DNA of 12,711 bases from Desulfonatronospira sp. (GCA_003563255.1 PWSL01000207.1:1-12711), one strand, 5' to 3'. Positions 1-6,851 are shown, numbered from the stretch's first letter. A program made the numbers and translations. Notes: a model not told the origin generated them from the sequence alone.

Positions 1-75
1 GATCTGTGGGCAGTAGTCTTTTTCTTAAAAAATAAGTGCGGAACATTTACAGTGCCAAGAGCTGAACCCCCGTCA

Positions 76-91
76 TGGCTCAAATTTTTCT
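76..91 (+). promoter_or_regulatory. Candidate sigma-54 (-24/-12) promoter of the first cluster
   Basis: The sequence TGGCTCAAATTTTTCT fits the RpoN consensus TGGCACRNNNNTTGCW at all but two defined positions (A5 to T, G14 to T), with the right distance between the GG and the final C. Transcription would start near base 102, giving a leader of about 50 bases before the first ATG at 153. The site lies in an AT-rich non-coding stretch directly upstream of a long codirectional gene run, which is where a promoter is expected. The imperfect -12 element and the absence of a clear enhancer-binding dyad upstream keep the call tentative. Confidence 0.4.
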
Positions 92-152
92 TGTTTTTTG
101 TGACAGGGTTTCAGGAGTAAGCCACTAAAAGCATAACAGGGGACAAATATCT

Positions 153-638
153 ATGAAGTTGGAAGATATGAACTTTGATGAAAAAATGGGCGAACTGAGT
201 GCCATCATCGGCGAGGAGGAGAGGAAAAGGGGAATACTTATTCCGGCCCTGCACCAGATCCAGAACAAGTCGGGCTATCTTGATCCCGAAGAACTCAAAG
301 AACTTTCCGAGTCCCTGAACATATCCCTGACCGAAATATACAGCGTGGCCAGCTTCTACAAGATGTTTCACTTCAAGCCCAGGGGCAGAAAGGTGGTCAA
401 GGTATGCATGGGGACAGCCTGCTATGTGCGTGGGGCCAAGGTGGTTCTGGACTCTTTGTCAGAAGAGTTCGACGTCAAGGACGGGGCAACCACAAAAGAT
501 CTAACCATGACCCTGGAGACGGTGGGTTGCGTAGGCTGCTGCGGTCTGGCTCCAGTGGTCACCTGCAACGAAGAGGTGGTGGGCGAGATAGACGGCAAAA
601 AACTGGATGAATTCATCAATTCCATTAAAGAGGAATAG
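153..638 (+). CDS. nuoE: NuoE/HndA-type thioredoxin-like [2Fe-2S] subunit (first copy)
   Basis: A 161-residue protein of the NuoE (24 kDa, HndA/HydC) family. It has a helical N-terminal half (about 1-78, with the family-typical segment SVASFYKMFHFKPRGR) and a thioredoxin-fold [2Fe-2S] half. The four ligands are visible as C85-x4-C90 and C126-x3-C130; an additional cysteine, C129, sits beside the last ligand. In this family the protein passes single electrons to or from the NuoF flavin subunit in the cytoplasm. Length is normal for the family. The ATG at 153 has AGGGGAC about 7 bases upstream. The NuoF-type gene follows after 82 bases, as usual for these operons. The symbol is family-level: with no membrane complex I genes in view, a soluble Hnd/Hyd/Hyl-type complex is more likely than respiratory complex I. 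Confidence 0.93.
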   Translation: MKLEDMNFDEKMGELSAIIGEEERKRGILIPALHQIQNKSGYLDPEELKELSESLNISLTEIYSVASFYKMFHFKPRGRKVVKVCMGTACYVRGAKVVLDSLSEEFDVKDGATTKDLTMTLETVGCVGCCGLAPVVTCNEEVVGEIDGKKLDEFINSIKEE

Positions 639-706
639 AGGCAGGGGGTTGACCCATTTTATTCCCCGGCTGAAACCAAAGGCGGAGGGCCTGCGGTCAA
701 ATACAT

Positions 707-712
707 AAGGAG
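707..712 (+). promoter_or_regulatory. Ribosome binding site deciding the NuoF-CBS start
   Basis: AAGGAG lies 8 bases before ATG 721 and only 5 before an in-frame TTG at 718. The ATG at 721 has the better codon and spacing, so translation most likely starts there. Confidence 0.7.
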
Positions 713-720
713 CAGTATTG

Positions 721-3045
721 ATGGAGAGGCTTAAAAGTATAAAGGATCTCAAATCCCTGGAAGGGTCACTGCGTCGGCAGGAAGGAAAAGGAGCCAAGGT
801 CAGGGCGTCTGTTTGCTGCGGTTTGCCCTGTACTGCCCTGGGTTCTCAGGAGATCGCCCGGGAACTGGCTGACGAGTCAGCCAGGCAGGGGATAGAGTTC
901 GATATAGTCAAGACCGGGTGCCAGGGTCTTTGCCAGAAAGGTCCCCTGATGCAGGTGGAGCCTTACGGGTATTTTTACCAGCAGGTAAAGCCTGATCGCA
1001 GCGGAGAAATTGTCTCCAAGACCATGGGAAGCGGTCAGCCCGTGCGCGGGTTTCTATACCGGGATTCCTACCTGGATACCGTAAAGCAACAGATCCAGGA
1101 GGTCCCATTTTACAGCAAACAGGTGAAAATAGCTCTGCGCAACACCGGCAGGGTGGATCCCAATGATATTCACCAGTATATTGCCGCCGGCGGGTTCAAG
1201 GCCGTGGAAAAGATGTTTTCCAGAATGAGCCCCGATGATGTCCTGGAGGAGGTCAAAAAGGCCAACCTGCGGGGAAGGGGAGGGGCAGGCTTTCCTGCCG
1301 GTTTTAAATGGGCCCATACCAAGCGTTCCGGCAAGGGAGTGCCCAAGCTGGTGATAGCCAACGGGGACGAAGGCGATCCCGGGGCCTTCATGGATCGCTC
1401 CATCATGGAAGGTGACCCCTTCAGCCTGCTGGAAGGAATGCTCATCTGTGCATACTCCATTGATGCCAATTTCGGTTTCATCTACGTGCGCCACGAATAC
1501 CCCCTGGCCATTAAGACTCTGGAAACGGCCATCAGGCAGGCGGAAGCCATGGGCCTTCTGGGCAGGAATATCCTGGGCACAGGCTTTGATTTCAGCGTGT
1601 TCATCAAGGAAGGCGCCGGGGCCTTTGTATGCGGTGAAGCCACATCTCTGGTAGCCTCCCTGGAAGGACAGAGAGGTTTTCCCAGGGCCAGGCCTCCGAG
1701 GCTTTCCGAAGTAGGGGGCGGGGCCTGGGGGTATCCTTCCAATCTCAATAATATCGAGACCTATGCCTGTGTACCACCCATTATCGAAAAAGGAGCGGAC
1801 TGGTTTCTGGGCATAGGCACTCCCGGTTCCCCGGGCACCAAAGTGTTTTCTCTGGCGGGCAAGGTCAAAAACACCGGTCTGGTGGAGGTCCCTATGGGGA
1901 TCACCCTGCGCGAGATAGTGGAGGAAATCGGCGGAGGGATACTGGGCGACAGGAAGTTCAAGGCCATTCAGACCGGGGGGCCTTCCGGCGGATGCATCCC
2001 GGAACAGTACCTGGACCTGCCTGTGGATTTTGATTCCCTGTGGCAGGTGGGTTCCATGATGGGATCCGGGGGCATGGTGGTCATGGACGAAAGCGACTGC
2101 ATGGTGGATATAGCCAAGTTTTTCCTGGCCTTCTGCCAGTCCGAGTCCTGCGGTAAATGTCCCCCGTGCAGGGTGGGGACCTACCAGATGCTGCAGATCA
2201 TGGAGCGCATCACTTCCGGGCAGGGAGAACCAGGCGATATCGAAAGGCTGGAGAAGCTCATCGAGACCGTGGGGGAAGGGTCCCTGTGCGGACTGGGCAG
2301 AAGCGCCCCCAACCCGGTGGCTACTACACTGAGATATTTCCGGGAAGAATACGAGGAGCACATCCATGACAAGTATTGCCGGGCCAATGTCTGCAGCGGC
2401 ATGGGCGTTTTCACCATCGACCAGAAGGCCTGCATCCTGTGCGGGCTGTGCAGGGAGGCCTGTGCCTTTGATGCTGTCAGGGAGAGGCGAACCAGCTATT
2501 TCATAGACCAGGAATACTGCACCAAGTGCAAGGCCTGTTTTGAGGTCTGCCCTGTAGGAGCGGTCAAGGTAAAGAAGAAGGCTCAGATTGCCGTGGAAAA
2601 AATCAAAATACCCTATGAAGCAATGGTTTCAGTCAAACGCAAGGCCAAACTGACCTTGTGGGATGTTCTCAAATCCAAACCGCATGTGGTAATAACCATA
2701 TATCATGATTCTACGGTTGCCGACGCCATCAGGACCCTGCATGACCGCAATGTCAGCAGTGTTTTCGTGGTGGATGACAACGCAAAGCTCATCGGGATCT
2801 TCACTGAGCGCGATGTGGTGCATTGCTACAACAGGGGCTTTTCCTGCCAGGATACACCTGTGGGACAGGTGGCCCGAAAGGATCTTATCAAATTCGAACC
2901 GTCCATGGGCATCAGTTCGGCCATCCTCATCGCTTCCAGGAACAAAAAGAGGCATATGCCCATCGTGGACGGAGACAGGATCCTGGGCATGGTGACTTTC
3001 AGGGACCTGGTTTCATACCTGTTGCCTGAAATAAGCTACATTTAA
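721..3045 (+). CDS. nuoF: NuoF/HndC-type NADH- and FMN-binding subunit fused to a C-terminal CBS-domain pair
   Basis: A 774-residue flavin subunit. Order of parts: thioredoxin-like [2Fe-2S] domain (about 25-110; C32/C33, C37, C67-x3-C71); NADH/FMN core with RGRGGAGFPAGFKW at 184-197 and NGDEGDPGAF shortly after; SLBB-type segment (about 373-405); the NuoF [4Fe-4S] site C477-x2-C480-x2-C483 with distal C523; an H-x5-C-x4-C linker; a 2x[4Fe-4S] ferredoxin domain (C571/574/577/581 and C600/603/606/610); then two CBS motifs (about 645-774). The CBS motifs keep the T-x2-D adenosine-ribose pattern (T695/D698 and T759/D762). Everything up to about residue 620 matches bifurcating HydB/HndC-type subunits; ordinary members stop there near 600 residues. 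The CBS tail is the unusual part and suggests adenine-nucleotide control of NADH chemistry (inference). An upstream in-frame TTG at 718 is a less likely start. The next gene starts 30 bases downstream. Confidence 0.93.
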   Translation: MERLKSIKDLKSLEGSLRRQEGKGAKVRASVCCGLPCTALGSQEIARELADESARQGIEFDIVKTGCQGLCQKGPLMQVEPYGYFYQQVKPDRSGEIVSKTMGSGQPVRGFLYRDSYLDTVKQQIQEVPFYSKQVKIALRNTGRVDPNDIHQYIAAGGFKAVEKMFSRMSPDDVLEEVKKANLRGRGGAGFPAGFKWAHTKRSGKGVPKLVIANGDEGDPGAFMDRSIMEGDPFSLLEGMLICAYSIDANFGFIYVRHEYPLAIKTLETAIRQAEAMGLLGRNILGTGFDFSVFIKEGAGAFVCGEATSLVASLEGQRGFPRARPPRLSEVGGGAWGYPSNLNNIETYACVPPIIEKGADWFLGIGTPGSPGTKVFSLAGKVKNTGLVEVPMGITLREIVEEIGGGILGDRKFKAIQTGGPSGGCIPEQYLDLPVDFDSLWQVGSMMGSGGMVVMDESDCMVDIAKFFLAFCQSESCGKCPPCRVGTYQMLQIMERITSGQGEPGDIERLEKLIETVGEGSLCGLGRSAPNPVATTLRYFREEYEEHIHDKYCRANVCSGMGVFTIDQKACILCGLCREACAFDAVRERRTSYFIDQEYCTKCKACFEVCPVGAVKVKKKAQIAVEKIKIPYEAMVSVKRKAKLTLWDVLKSKPHVVITIYHDSTVADAIRTLHDRNVSSVFVVDDNAKLIGIFTERDVVHCYNRGFSCQDTPVGQVARKDLIKFEPSMGISSAILIASRNKKRHMPIVDGDRILGMVTFRDLVSYLLPEISYI

Positions 3046-3075
3046 ACCAAGCCGGGAATAACAGGAGAGAACCAA

Positions 3076-3483
3076 ATGCTACTGCAAGATATACTGGATT
3101 CCAAGCTGGCCCAGGTGGTCAAGGTGCACCAGGACGAGACCGTGGCCGAGACCATTAAAATCCTGGAAGATATGAACGTCAGCGGTGTGTTCGTTGTGGA
3201 CGACAATGACAGGCTCAGCGGCATATTCACGGAAAAGGACGTGGTATACTGCTTCGCCACCGGGGTGCAGGCCGCTGATACAAGGGTAAGGGAAGTTGGA
3301 AGGGGCGAGCTTATTACTTTTGAGGCCTCCACCCAGGTCAGCGAAGCACTGTCTGTGGCCTCCAAAAAAAAGATGCGGCATCTGCCCATAGTAGAAGGGG
3401 ACGAAATAAAAGGTATGATCACATACAGAGACCTTGTGTCCCATGTCCTGCCCGAGATATGCTTCATGGCCGAGGCCATGTAG
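3076..3483 (+). CDS. Free-standing CBS-domain-pair protein
   Basis: A 135-residue protein that is nothing but a Bateman module: CBS1 about 3-60 and CBS2 about 68-125. It aligns without gaps to the C-terminal tail of the preceding NuoF-type protein, roughly half identical by eye, including VFVVDDN, GIFTE-x-DVV and the ending RDLVS-x2-LPEI. The nucleotide-contact pattern is kept in both halves (T52-x2-D55, T116-x2-D119). CBS pairs of this size bind AMP, ADP, ATP or S-adenosylmethionine and act as regulatory modules. AGGAGAG lies 6 bases before the ATG. Its position between two redox genes suggests a soluble sensor that pairs with the fused CBS tail, or a second copy made by local duplication. 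No DNA-binding or catalytic domain is present. Confidence 0.9.
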   Translation: MLLQDILDSKLAQVVKVHQDETVAETIKILEDMNVSGVFVVDDNDRLSGIFTEKDVVYCFATGVQAADTRVREVGRGELITFEASTQVSEALSVASKKKMRHLPIVEGDEIKGMITYRDLVSHVLPEICFMAEAM

Positions 3484-3520
3484 GAAATAAGAACAACCGC
3501 ATCAATGAGCAGAGGTGACA

Positions 3521-4165
3521 ATGAGCACGGAAAACTATGTGGAAGAAAAGCCGAAAAAACTAAAAGATATAAGGAAGGAAGCAGAAGAACGGGCCTGCCC
3601 GGTGCAGCAGATGCAGTATTTTATTGACGAGTTCCTGGACAAACCCATGTGTGGTAAATGTTACCCCTGCGCCCTGGGTACAGGGGAGGCCCAGATCCGG
3701 GTGGCCAGACTGGCCAGCCGGGAGGCCGGGGTTGACGGCCGGGACCTGGACCTGCTTATGCGCATCGGAGACAACATGGTCCGGGGCTCCCTGTGCAAAA
3801 GGGGCAAGGACACCGGGGAGTTTATCCTGGAGCTGCTTGAGAATTCCCGGGATGAAATCATGGAGCATGTATCCCGGTCATGTCCAAGCAGGGAATGTAA
3901 AAGCCTGGTCAGATATGAAATAGTTCCTGAGCTCTGCACCATGTGCGGGGAATGTAAAAAGGTATGCAGATATAACGCTGTACTCGGCGAGACCAGAAAG
4001 CCTTATTTCACCGGATATCAGCCCTTTGAGATCAGGCTGAAAAGGTGCACCGGGTGCGGGGAATGCGTGGACGTTTGCCCTGAAGGGGCTATAGTTGTCG
4101 GATCCAATCCAAGAAAAGAAGACCATAGTCAAGATATTAGGAGGTTTGAATGGGTAAGCAGGTAA
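3521..4165 (+). CDS. NuoF C-terminal-half-like iron-sulfur protein (N3-type [4Fe-4S] plus 2x[4Fe-4S] ferredoxin)
   Basis: A 214-residue protein colinear with only the C-terminal iron-sulfur half of NuoF. It contains the NuoF-type [4Fe-4S] site C44-x2-C47-x2-C50 with distal C92 in GSLCKRG, a linker C-x4-C pair (SCPSREC), and a bacterial ferredoxin domain with C139/142/145/149 and C176/179/182/186. The thioredoxin-like, FMN and NADH parts are absent, so it cannot bind NADH in the NuoF manner; it should be an electron-relay subunit with about three [4Fe-4S] clusters. Similarity starts near residue 26, leaving only a short charged N-terminal tail, so it reads as an intact small protein rather than a truncated NuoF. 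The start ATG 3521 follows AGAGG by 5 bases; a GTG at 3515 overlaps that motif and is less likely. The end overlaps the next gene by 16 bases, implying coupled translation. Confidence 0.88.
   Translation: MSTENYVEEKPKKLKDIRKEAEERACPVQQMQYFIDEFLDKPMCGKCYPCALGTGEAQIRVARLASREAGVDGRDLDLLMRIGDNMVRGSLCKRGKDTGEFILELLENSRDEIMEHVSRSCPSRECKSLVRYEIVPELCTMCGECKKVCRYNAVLGETRKPYFTGYQPFEIRLKRCTGCGECVDVCPEGAIVVGSNPRKEDHSQDIRRFEWVSR
4139..4144 (+). promoter_or_regulatory. Ribosome binding site inside the preceding gene
   Basis: A perfect AGGAGG lies within the last codons of the iron-sulfur protein gene, 5 bases before the ATG at 4150 of the NuoG-like gene. It fixes that start and makes the 16-base overlap of the two genes credible. 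Confidence 0.75.
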
Positions 4166-6198
4166 AACTCCGGATAGACGGCCAGGAAGTCCAGGCTCCC
4201 GCCGGGATGAATCTCATAGATGCTGCTGAACTCGCCGGGATTCACATCCCCAATCTGTGCTACCTCAGGGGCATGAAAGGGATAGGCGCCTGCAGGATGT
4301 GCCTGGTGGAGGTGGAGGGACTAAAGGCACCAATAATAGCCTGCAATACAAAAGTAAAGCAGGATATGGCGGTTCATACCAGGACCGAAAGAGTCCAGGA
4401 AATCAGAAGATTCGTCGTGGATCTTATTTTGTCGATGCATCCCCTGGACTGTGTTACCTGCACCAAGTCCGGTGTCTGCAACCTGCAGGAGTACGCCTAC
4501 GAATTCGGGCTAAAGGAGAGTTCCTTCAGCAGGAAAAAGTTTACCTATCCGGTAGACGAAGGCAATCCTTTTGTAAAAAGGGACCCGGCCTACTGCATCC
4601 TGTGCGGCAGATGTGTGCGGGTGTGCAAGGAACAGGGGACCAATGTCCTGGATTTCATGGGCCGGGGAATCGAATCCAAGGTCATTACAGCTAATGACAT
4701 GCCCTTGCATGAGTCCGGGTGCACTTTCTGCGGCAGCTGTATAGACGTATGTCCTGTAAGCGCCCTGCGCGAGGCGGACAGGGAGAAGAAGGGCCGGGAG
4801 TGGGAGTTTTCCAGGCATGAATCTGTGTGCATGCTTTGCGGCTGCGGTTGTGATATTACCGTAAGCACCAAAGGCGACTTGATCCAGAAGATCAATGCCG
4901 GAAGCAGGTCTCCCTCCACTGAACAGCATTTTATTTGCACCTACGGCAGGTTTGGTTACGAGCATGTCGACGGGGGCAAGCGCATTCTTTCTCCCATGGT
5001 GCGAAAGGGGGGTCAGCTCCAGGAGGTGTCCATGAAGGATGCCCTGGAGGACCTGGCGGGCAGACTCAAGAAAGCCGGAAAAAACACAGGGTTTATAAGC
5101 ACGGCTTCTATTCTCAACGAGGATGCCATGACCCTGCAGAGATTTTCCGGAGAAGTAGTCAAGACCTCCAACATTGACTCCACAGCCAGCCTTTATGCCC
5201 GGCCGGAACAGCTTGAAAAATCCCAGAAGGCAAAGCTGGACAAGGCTGATCTCATTATCCTGGTGGGGGTAAACCCGTCCCAGTGGACCAGGGTGCTTCC
5301 TGCACTGGATGTCGCAGTGCGCAGAAGACTTTCCCGCAAGGGCAGGCTTATAACCATCAATTCCCAGGAAACCGCTTTAGATAAGCTGGCGGAAATAAAC
5401 TTAAACGGGGACGAGATACAGGCCGTACAAGGCATGATCAAATCTGTCCCGGACCATGGAATCAAGGTGGACCAGAAGCTTTTAAAGCATGTCCAGGAAG
5501 CCTCAACGGACAAGAACATGCAGCAGGCGGCCGAGATGTTCGCCGGCAGCAGCAATCCCCTGATCATTTCCGATCCTGCTTTTTTTGACGTTGCATCCAA
5601 CCTGGCCTGGATCAAGGGGCAGGCCATGGCCATGCCCCTGGAAAGCAACGCCCGGGGTGTGGTGCTCATGGGTGTCAAAAGCAAGGACAATACTTTTCAG
5701 GATATGGCGGCTGTGGAGCATGGCCTGGTGCAGCGGGGCAGAAGCACTGTAAAGCTTCTTTACGCCGTGGGTGATGTGCCTTTGAGCAAAAAGCCTGACG
5801 GTGTGGATTTCCTTGTGGTGCAGTCCTCAAGCTTTACCGGCCTGGCCAGGGAGGCGGACATGGTCCTGCCTGCAGCCACTTACCTGGAGTCCTCCGGGAG
5901 CATGGTGGATTACCTGGGGCAACTAAAGACAGTGGAGCAGGCCATAGAACCCCGGGGTGAATCAAAAACCCACCGGGATATATTTGTACAGCTGGCCAAA
6001 AACATGGGAGCCACCCTGAAAAAGCCCACCTTTTCGGAAGTAAAAAAGGCAGCCGGTACAGAGGTCATCCTGTCGGTTGCGGATATGTCCAGAAAGGAAG
6101 CGTTCCAGGAAACCCCGGAATCCTATCTGCAGGCCCTCAATGCCCCGGTGCTTGAAACCTCCAGGCTCCTGTGGCTTAAAGAGTCCGGTATGACTTAG
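4150..6198 (+). CDS. NuoG/HylA-like iron-sulfur subunit with a degenerate molybdopterin-oxidoreductase domain
   Basis: A 682-residue protein with the NuoG/FdhA N-terminal cofactor chain: plant-type [2Fe-2S] (C37, C48, C51, C65), His-Cys [4Fe-4S] (H97, C101, C104, C110), 2x[4Fe-4S] (C149/152/155/159 and C191/194/197/201), then the CxxCGCGC [4Fe-4S] motif that begins molybdopterin oxidoreductases. The remaining part resembles the molybdopterin fold, but where formate dehydrogenases carry catalytic Sec/Cys this protein reads NIDSTASLY (341-349), with no Cys or Sec. It also stops about 250 residues short, without the dinucleotide-binding C-terminal domain. By analogy with NuoG and with HylA of electron-bifurcating formate dehydrogenase (established families), it most likely carries electrons rather than holding an active metal site; this is inference. 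It is the last gene of the first cluster; a terminator-like hairpin follows after 10 bases. Confidence 0.88.
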   Translation: MGKQVKLRIDGQEVQAPAGMNLIDAAELAGIHIPNLCYLRGMKGIGACRMCLVEVEGLKAPIIACNTKVKQDMAVHTRTERVQEIRRFVVDLILSMHPLDCVTCTKSGVCNLQEYAYEFGLKESSFSRKKFTYPVDEGNPFVKRDPAYCILCGRCVRVCKEQGTNVLDFMGRGIESKVITANDMPLHESGCTFCGSCIDVCPVSALREADREKKGREWEFSRHESVCMLCGCGCDITVSTKGDLIQKINAGSRSPSTEQHFICTYGRFGYEHVDGGKRILSPMVRKGGQLQEVSMKDALEDLAGRLKKAGKNTGFISTASILNEDAMTLQRFSGEVVKTSNIDSTASLYARPEQLEKSQKAKLDKADLIILVGVNPSQWTRVLPALDVAVRRRLSRKGRLITINSQETALDKLAEINLNGDEIQAVQGMIKSVPDHGIKVDQKLLKHVQEASTDKNMQQAAEMFAGSSNPLIISDPAFFDVASNLAWIKGQAMAMPLESNARGVVLMGVKSKDNTFQDMAAVEHGLVQRGRSTVKLLYAVGDVPLSKKPDGVDFLVVQSSSFTGLAREADMVLPAATYLESSGSMVDYLGQLKTVEQAIEPRGESKTHRDIFVQLAKNMGATLKKPTFSEVKKAAGTEVILSVADMSRKEAFQETPESYLQALNAPVLETSRLLWLKESGMT

Positions 6199-6208
6199 AT
6201 CTGCTTTT

Positions 6209-6256
6209 AATGGCCGGGTATAATGCATAAACCAGATAGTTATCCGGCCATTTTAC
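6209..6256 (+). terminator. Probable intrinsic terminator after the NuoG-like gene
   Basis: AATGGCCGGGTA (6209-6220) pairs with TATCCGGCCATT (6241-6252) as a 12-pair stem with one G-U, separated by 20 bases, followed by a short T run (TTTT with the stem end). It begins 10 bases after the stop codon. The loop is long and the U tract short, so it may be an inefficient terminator or an mRNA 3'-end stabiliser. Confidence 0.55.
6219..6224 (+). promoter_or_regulatory. Possible -10 box for the second cluster
   Basis: A perfect TATAAT hexamer overlaps the last two bases of the left stem arm and the start of the loop of the terminator hairpin. No good -35 box is seen at 17-18 bases upstream (best is TTAGAT at 6195-6200). 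If used, transcription would start near 6231, leaving a leader of about 160 bases before 6390. It may be chance in an AT-rich stretch. Confidence 0.25.
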
Positions 6257-6286
6257 ATTACACAGCTCCGCTTTTCCCCGCTGGAC

Positions 6287-6316
6287 AGGGCTGAATTCAG
6301 ACCCTACGGTTTTTTT
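6287..6316 (+). promoter_or_regulatory. Compact dyad followed by T7 in the leader of the second cluster
   Basis: AGGGCTGAATTCAGACCCT is a palindrome broken by one unpaired A (core CTGAATTCAG is perfect). As RNA it makes a 7-pair stem (AGGG/CCCT, bulged A, CTG/CAG) with an AATT loop; after ACGG comes a run of seven T. It could be an attenuator or weak terminator ahead of the NuoE-type gene, or a protein-binding operator. The rest of the 6199-6389 gap shows no gene. Confidence 0.4.
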
Positions 6317-6389
6317 GCCCATAAAAAAGTTATTTTCAGTCAACCATCTGAAACACAAGTAAAAGCATCAGAAAGCCAGGGATGACACA

Positions 6390-6851
6390 ATGGACCATGT
6401 CTTGGATAAAGTAATTGAAAATTACCATGAAAACGAGGGCAATGCCCTGACTCTTTTGCAGGACCTGGAGGAAAATTTCGGATATGTCCCGCAAGAAAGT
6501 GTTTATGAACTGTCGGACAGGCTGAACATCCCACCCAGCCGGTTTTTCGGCATAGCAACTTTTTTTTCCCAGCTGCACCTCAAGCCCAGGGGCAAAAATA
6601 TCATTACCGTCTGCCGCGGCACCCCCTGCCACGTCAAAGGATCGGAAAAAATCCTGAGCCGCATGCGCATGGAACTGGACATCCCCCCCGAGGAGGAGAC
6701 CTCCGAGGACCGCATGTTTACCGTGGAAGAGGTCAACTGTGTGGGGGCCTGTGGAATGGCCCCTGTTGTAGTTATAAACCAGCAGGTCCAGGGCGAAGTG
6801 AACATCAAGAAGATGATTAAGCAGGTAAATGAGCTCCGGGCCGAGGAGTAA
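6390..6851 (+). CDS. nuoE: NuoE/HndA-type thioredoxin-like [2Fe-2S] subunit (second copy)
   Basis: A 153-residue NuoE-family protein. The helical N-terminal half contains FGYVPQESVYELSDRLNIPP; the thioredoxin-like half carries C75-x4-C80 and C117-x3-C121, the four [2Fe-2S] ligands. It is a paralogue of the protein encoded at 153-638 with the same layout but is clearly diverged, so the two are not a recent duplication. AGGGA lies about 8 bases before the ATG. It opens the second cluster, 56 bases ahead of its NuoF-type partner, and should pass electrons between that flavin subunit and the formate dehydrogenase or act as the bifurcation-side [2Fe-2S] carrier. The symbol is a family name, not evidence for respiratory complex I. 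Confidence 0.93.
   Translation: MDHVLDKVIENYHENEGNALTLLQDLEENFGYVPQESVYELSDRLNIPPSRFFGIATFFSQLHLKPRGKNIITVCRGTPCHVKGSEKILSRMRMELDIPPEEETSEDRMFTVEEVNCVGACGMAPVVVINQQVQGEVNIKKMIKQVNELRAEE

Noticed and set aside
1..120. Frame 1 is open from the first base to a TAA at 118-120, possibly the tail of an upstream gene
   Set aside because: Only 39 codons, AT-rich and unlike the neighbouring coding sequence, with no recognisable motif; an open run of this length is expected fairly often by chance.
645..660. GGGTTGACCC followed by ATTTT as a terminator between the first NuoE and NuoF-CBS genes
   Set aside because: The stem has only three to four pairs with a tiny loop, and the two genes encode partner subunits.
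1054..2367. Long minus-strand open frame opposite the NuoF-CBS gene
   Set aside because: It mirrors the codon bias of the plus-strand gene, which has every family motif; the antisense product shows no recognisable domain.
3505..3520. ATG at 3505 or GTG at 3515 as start of the short iron-sulfur protein
   Set aside because: The ATG at 3505 is out of frame; GTG 3515 overlaps the ribosome binding site, whereas ATG 3521 is well spaced.
6211..6226. TGGCCGGGTATAATGC as a sigma-54 promoter for the second cluster
   Set aside because: The GG-to-GC distance is one base too long and the bases belong to the terminator stem.
6315..6336. TTGCCC and TATTTT as a -35/-10 pair
   Set aside because: The spacer is only 10 bases, too short for a sigma-70 promoter.
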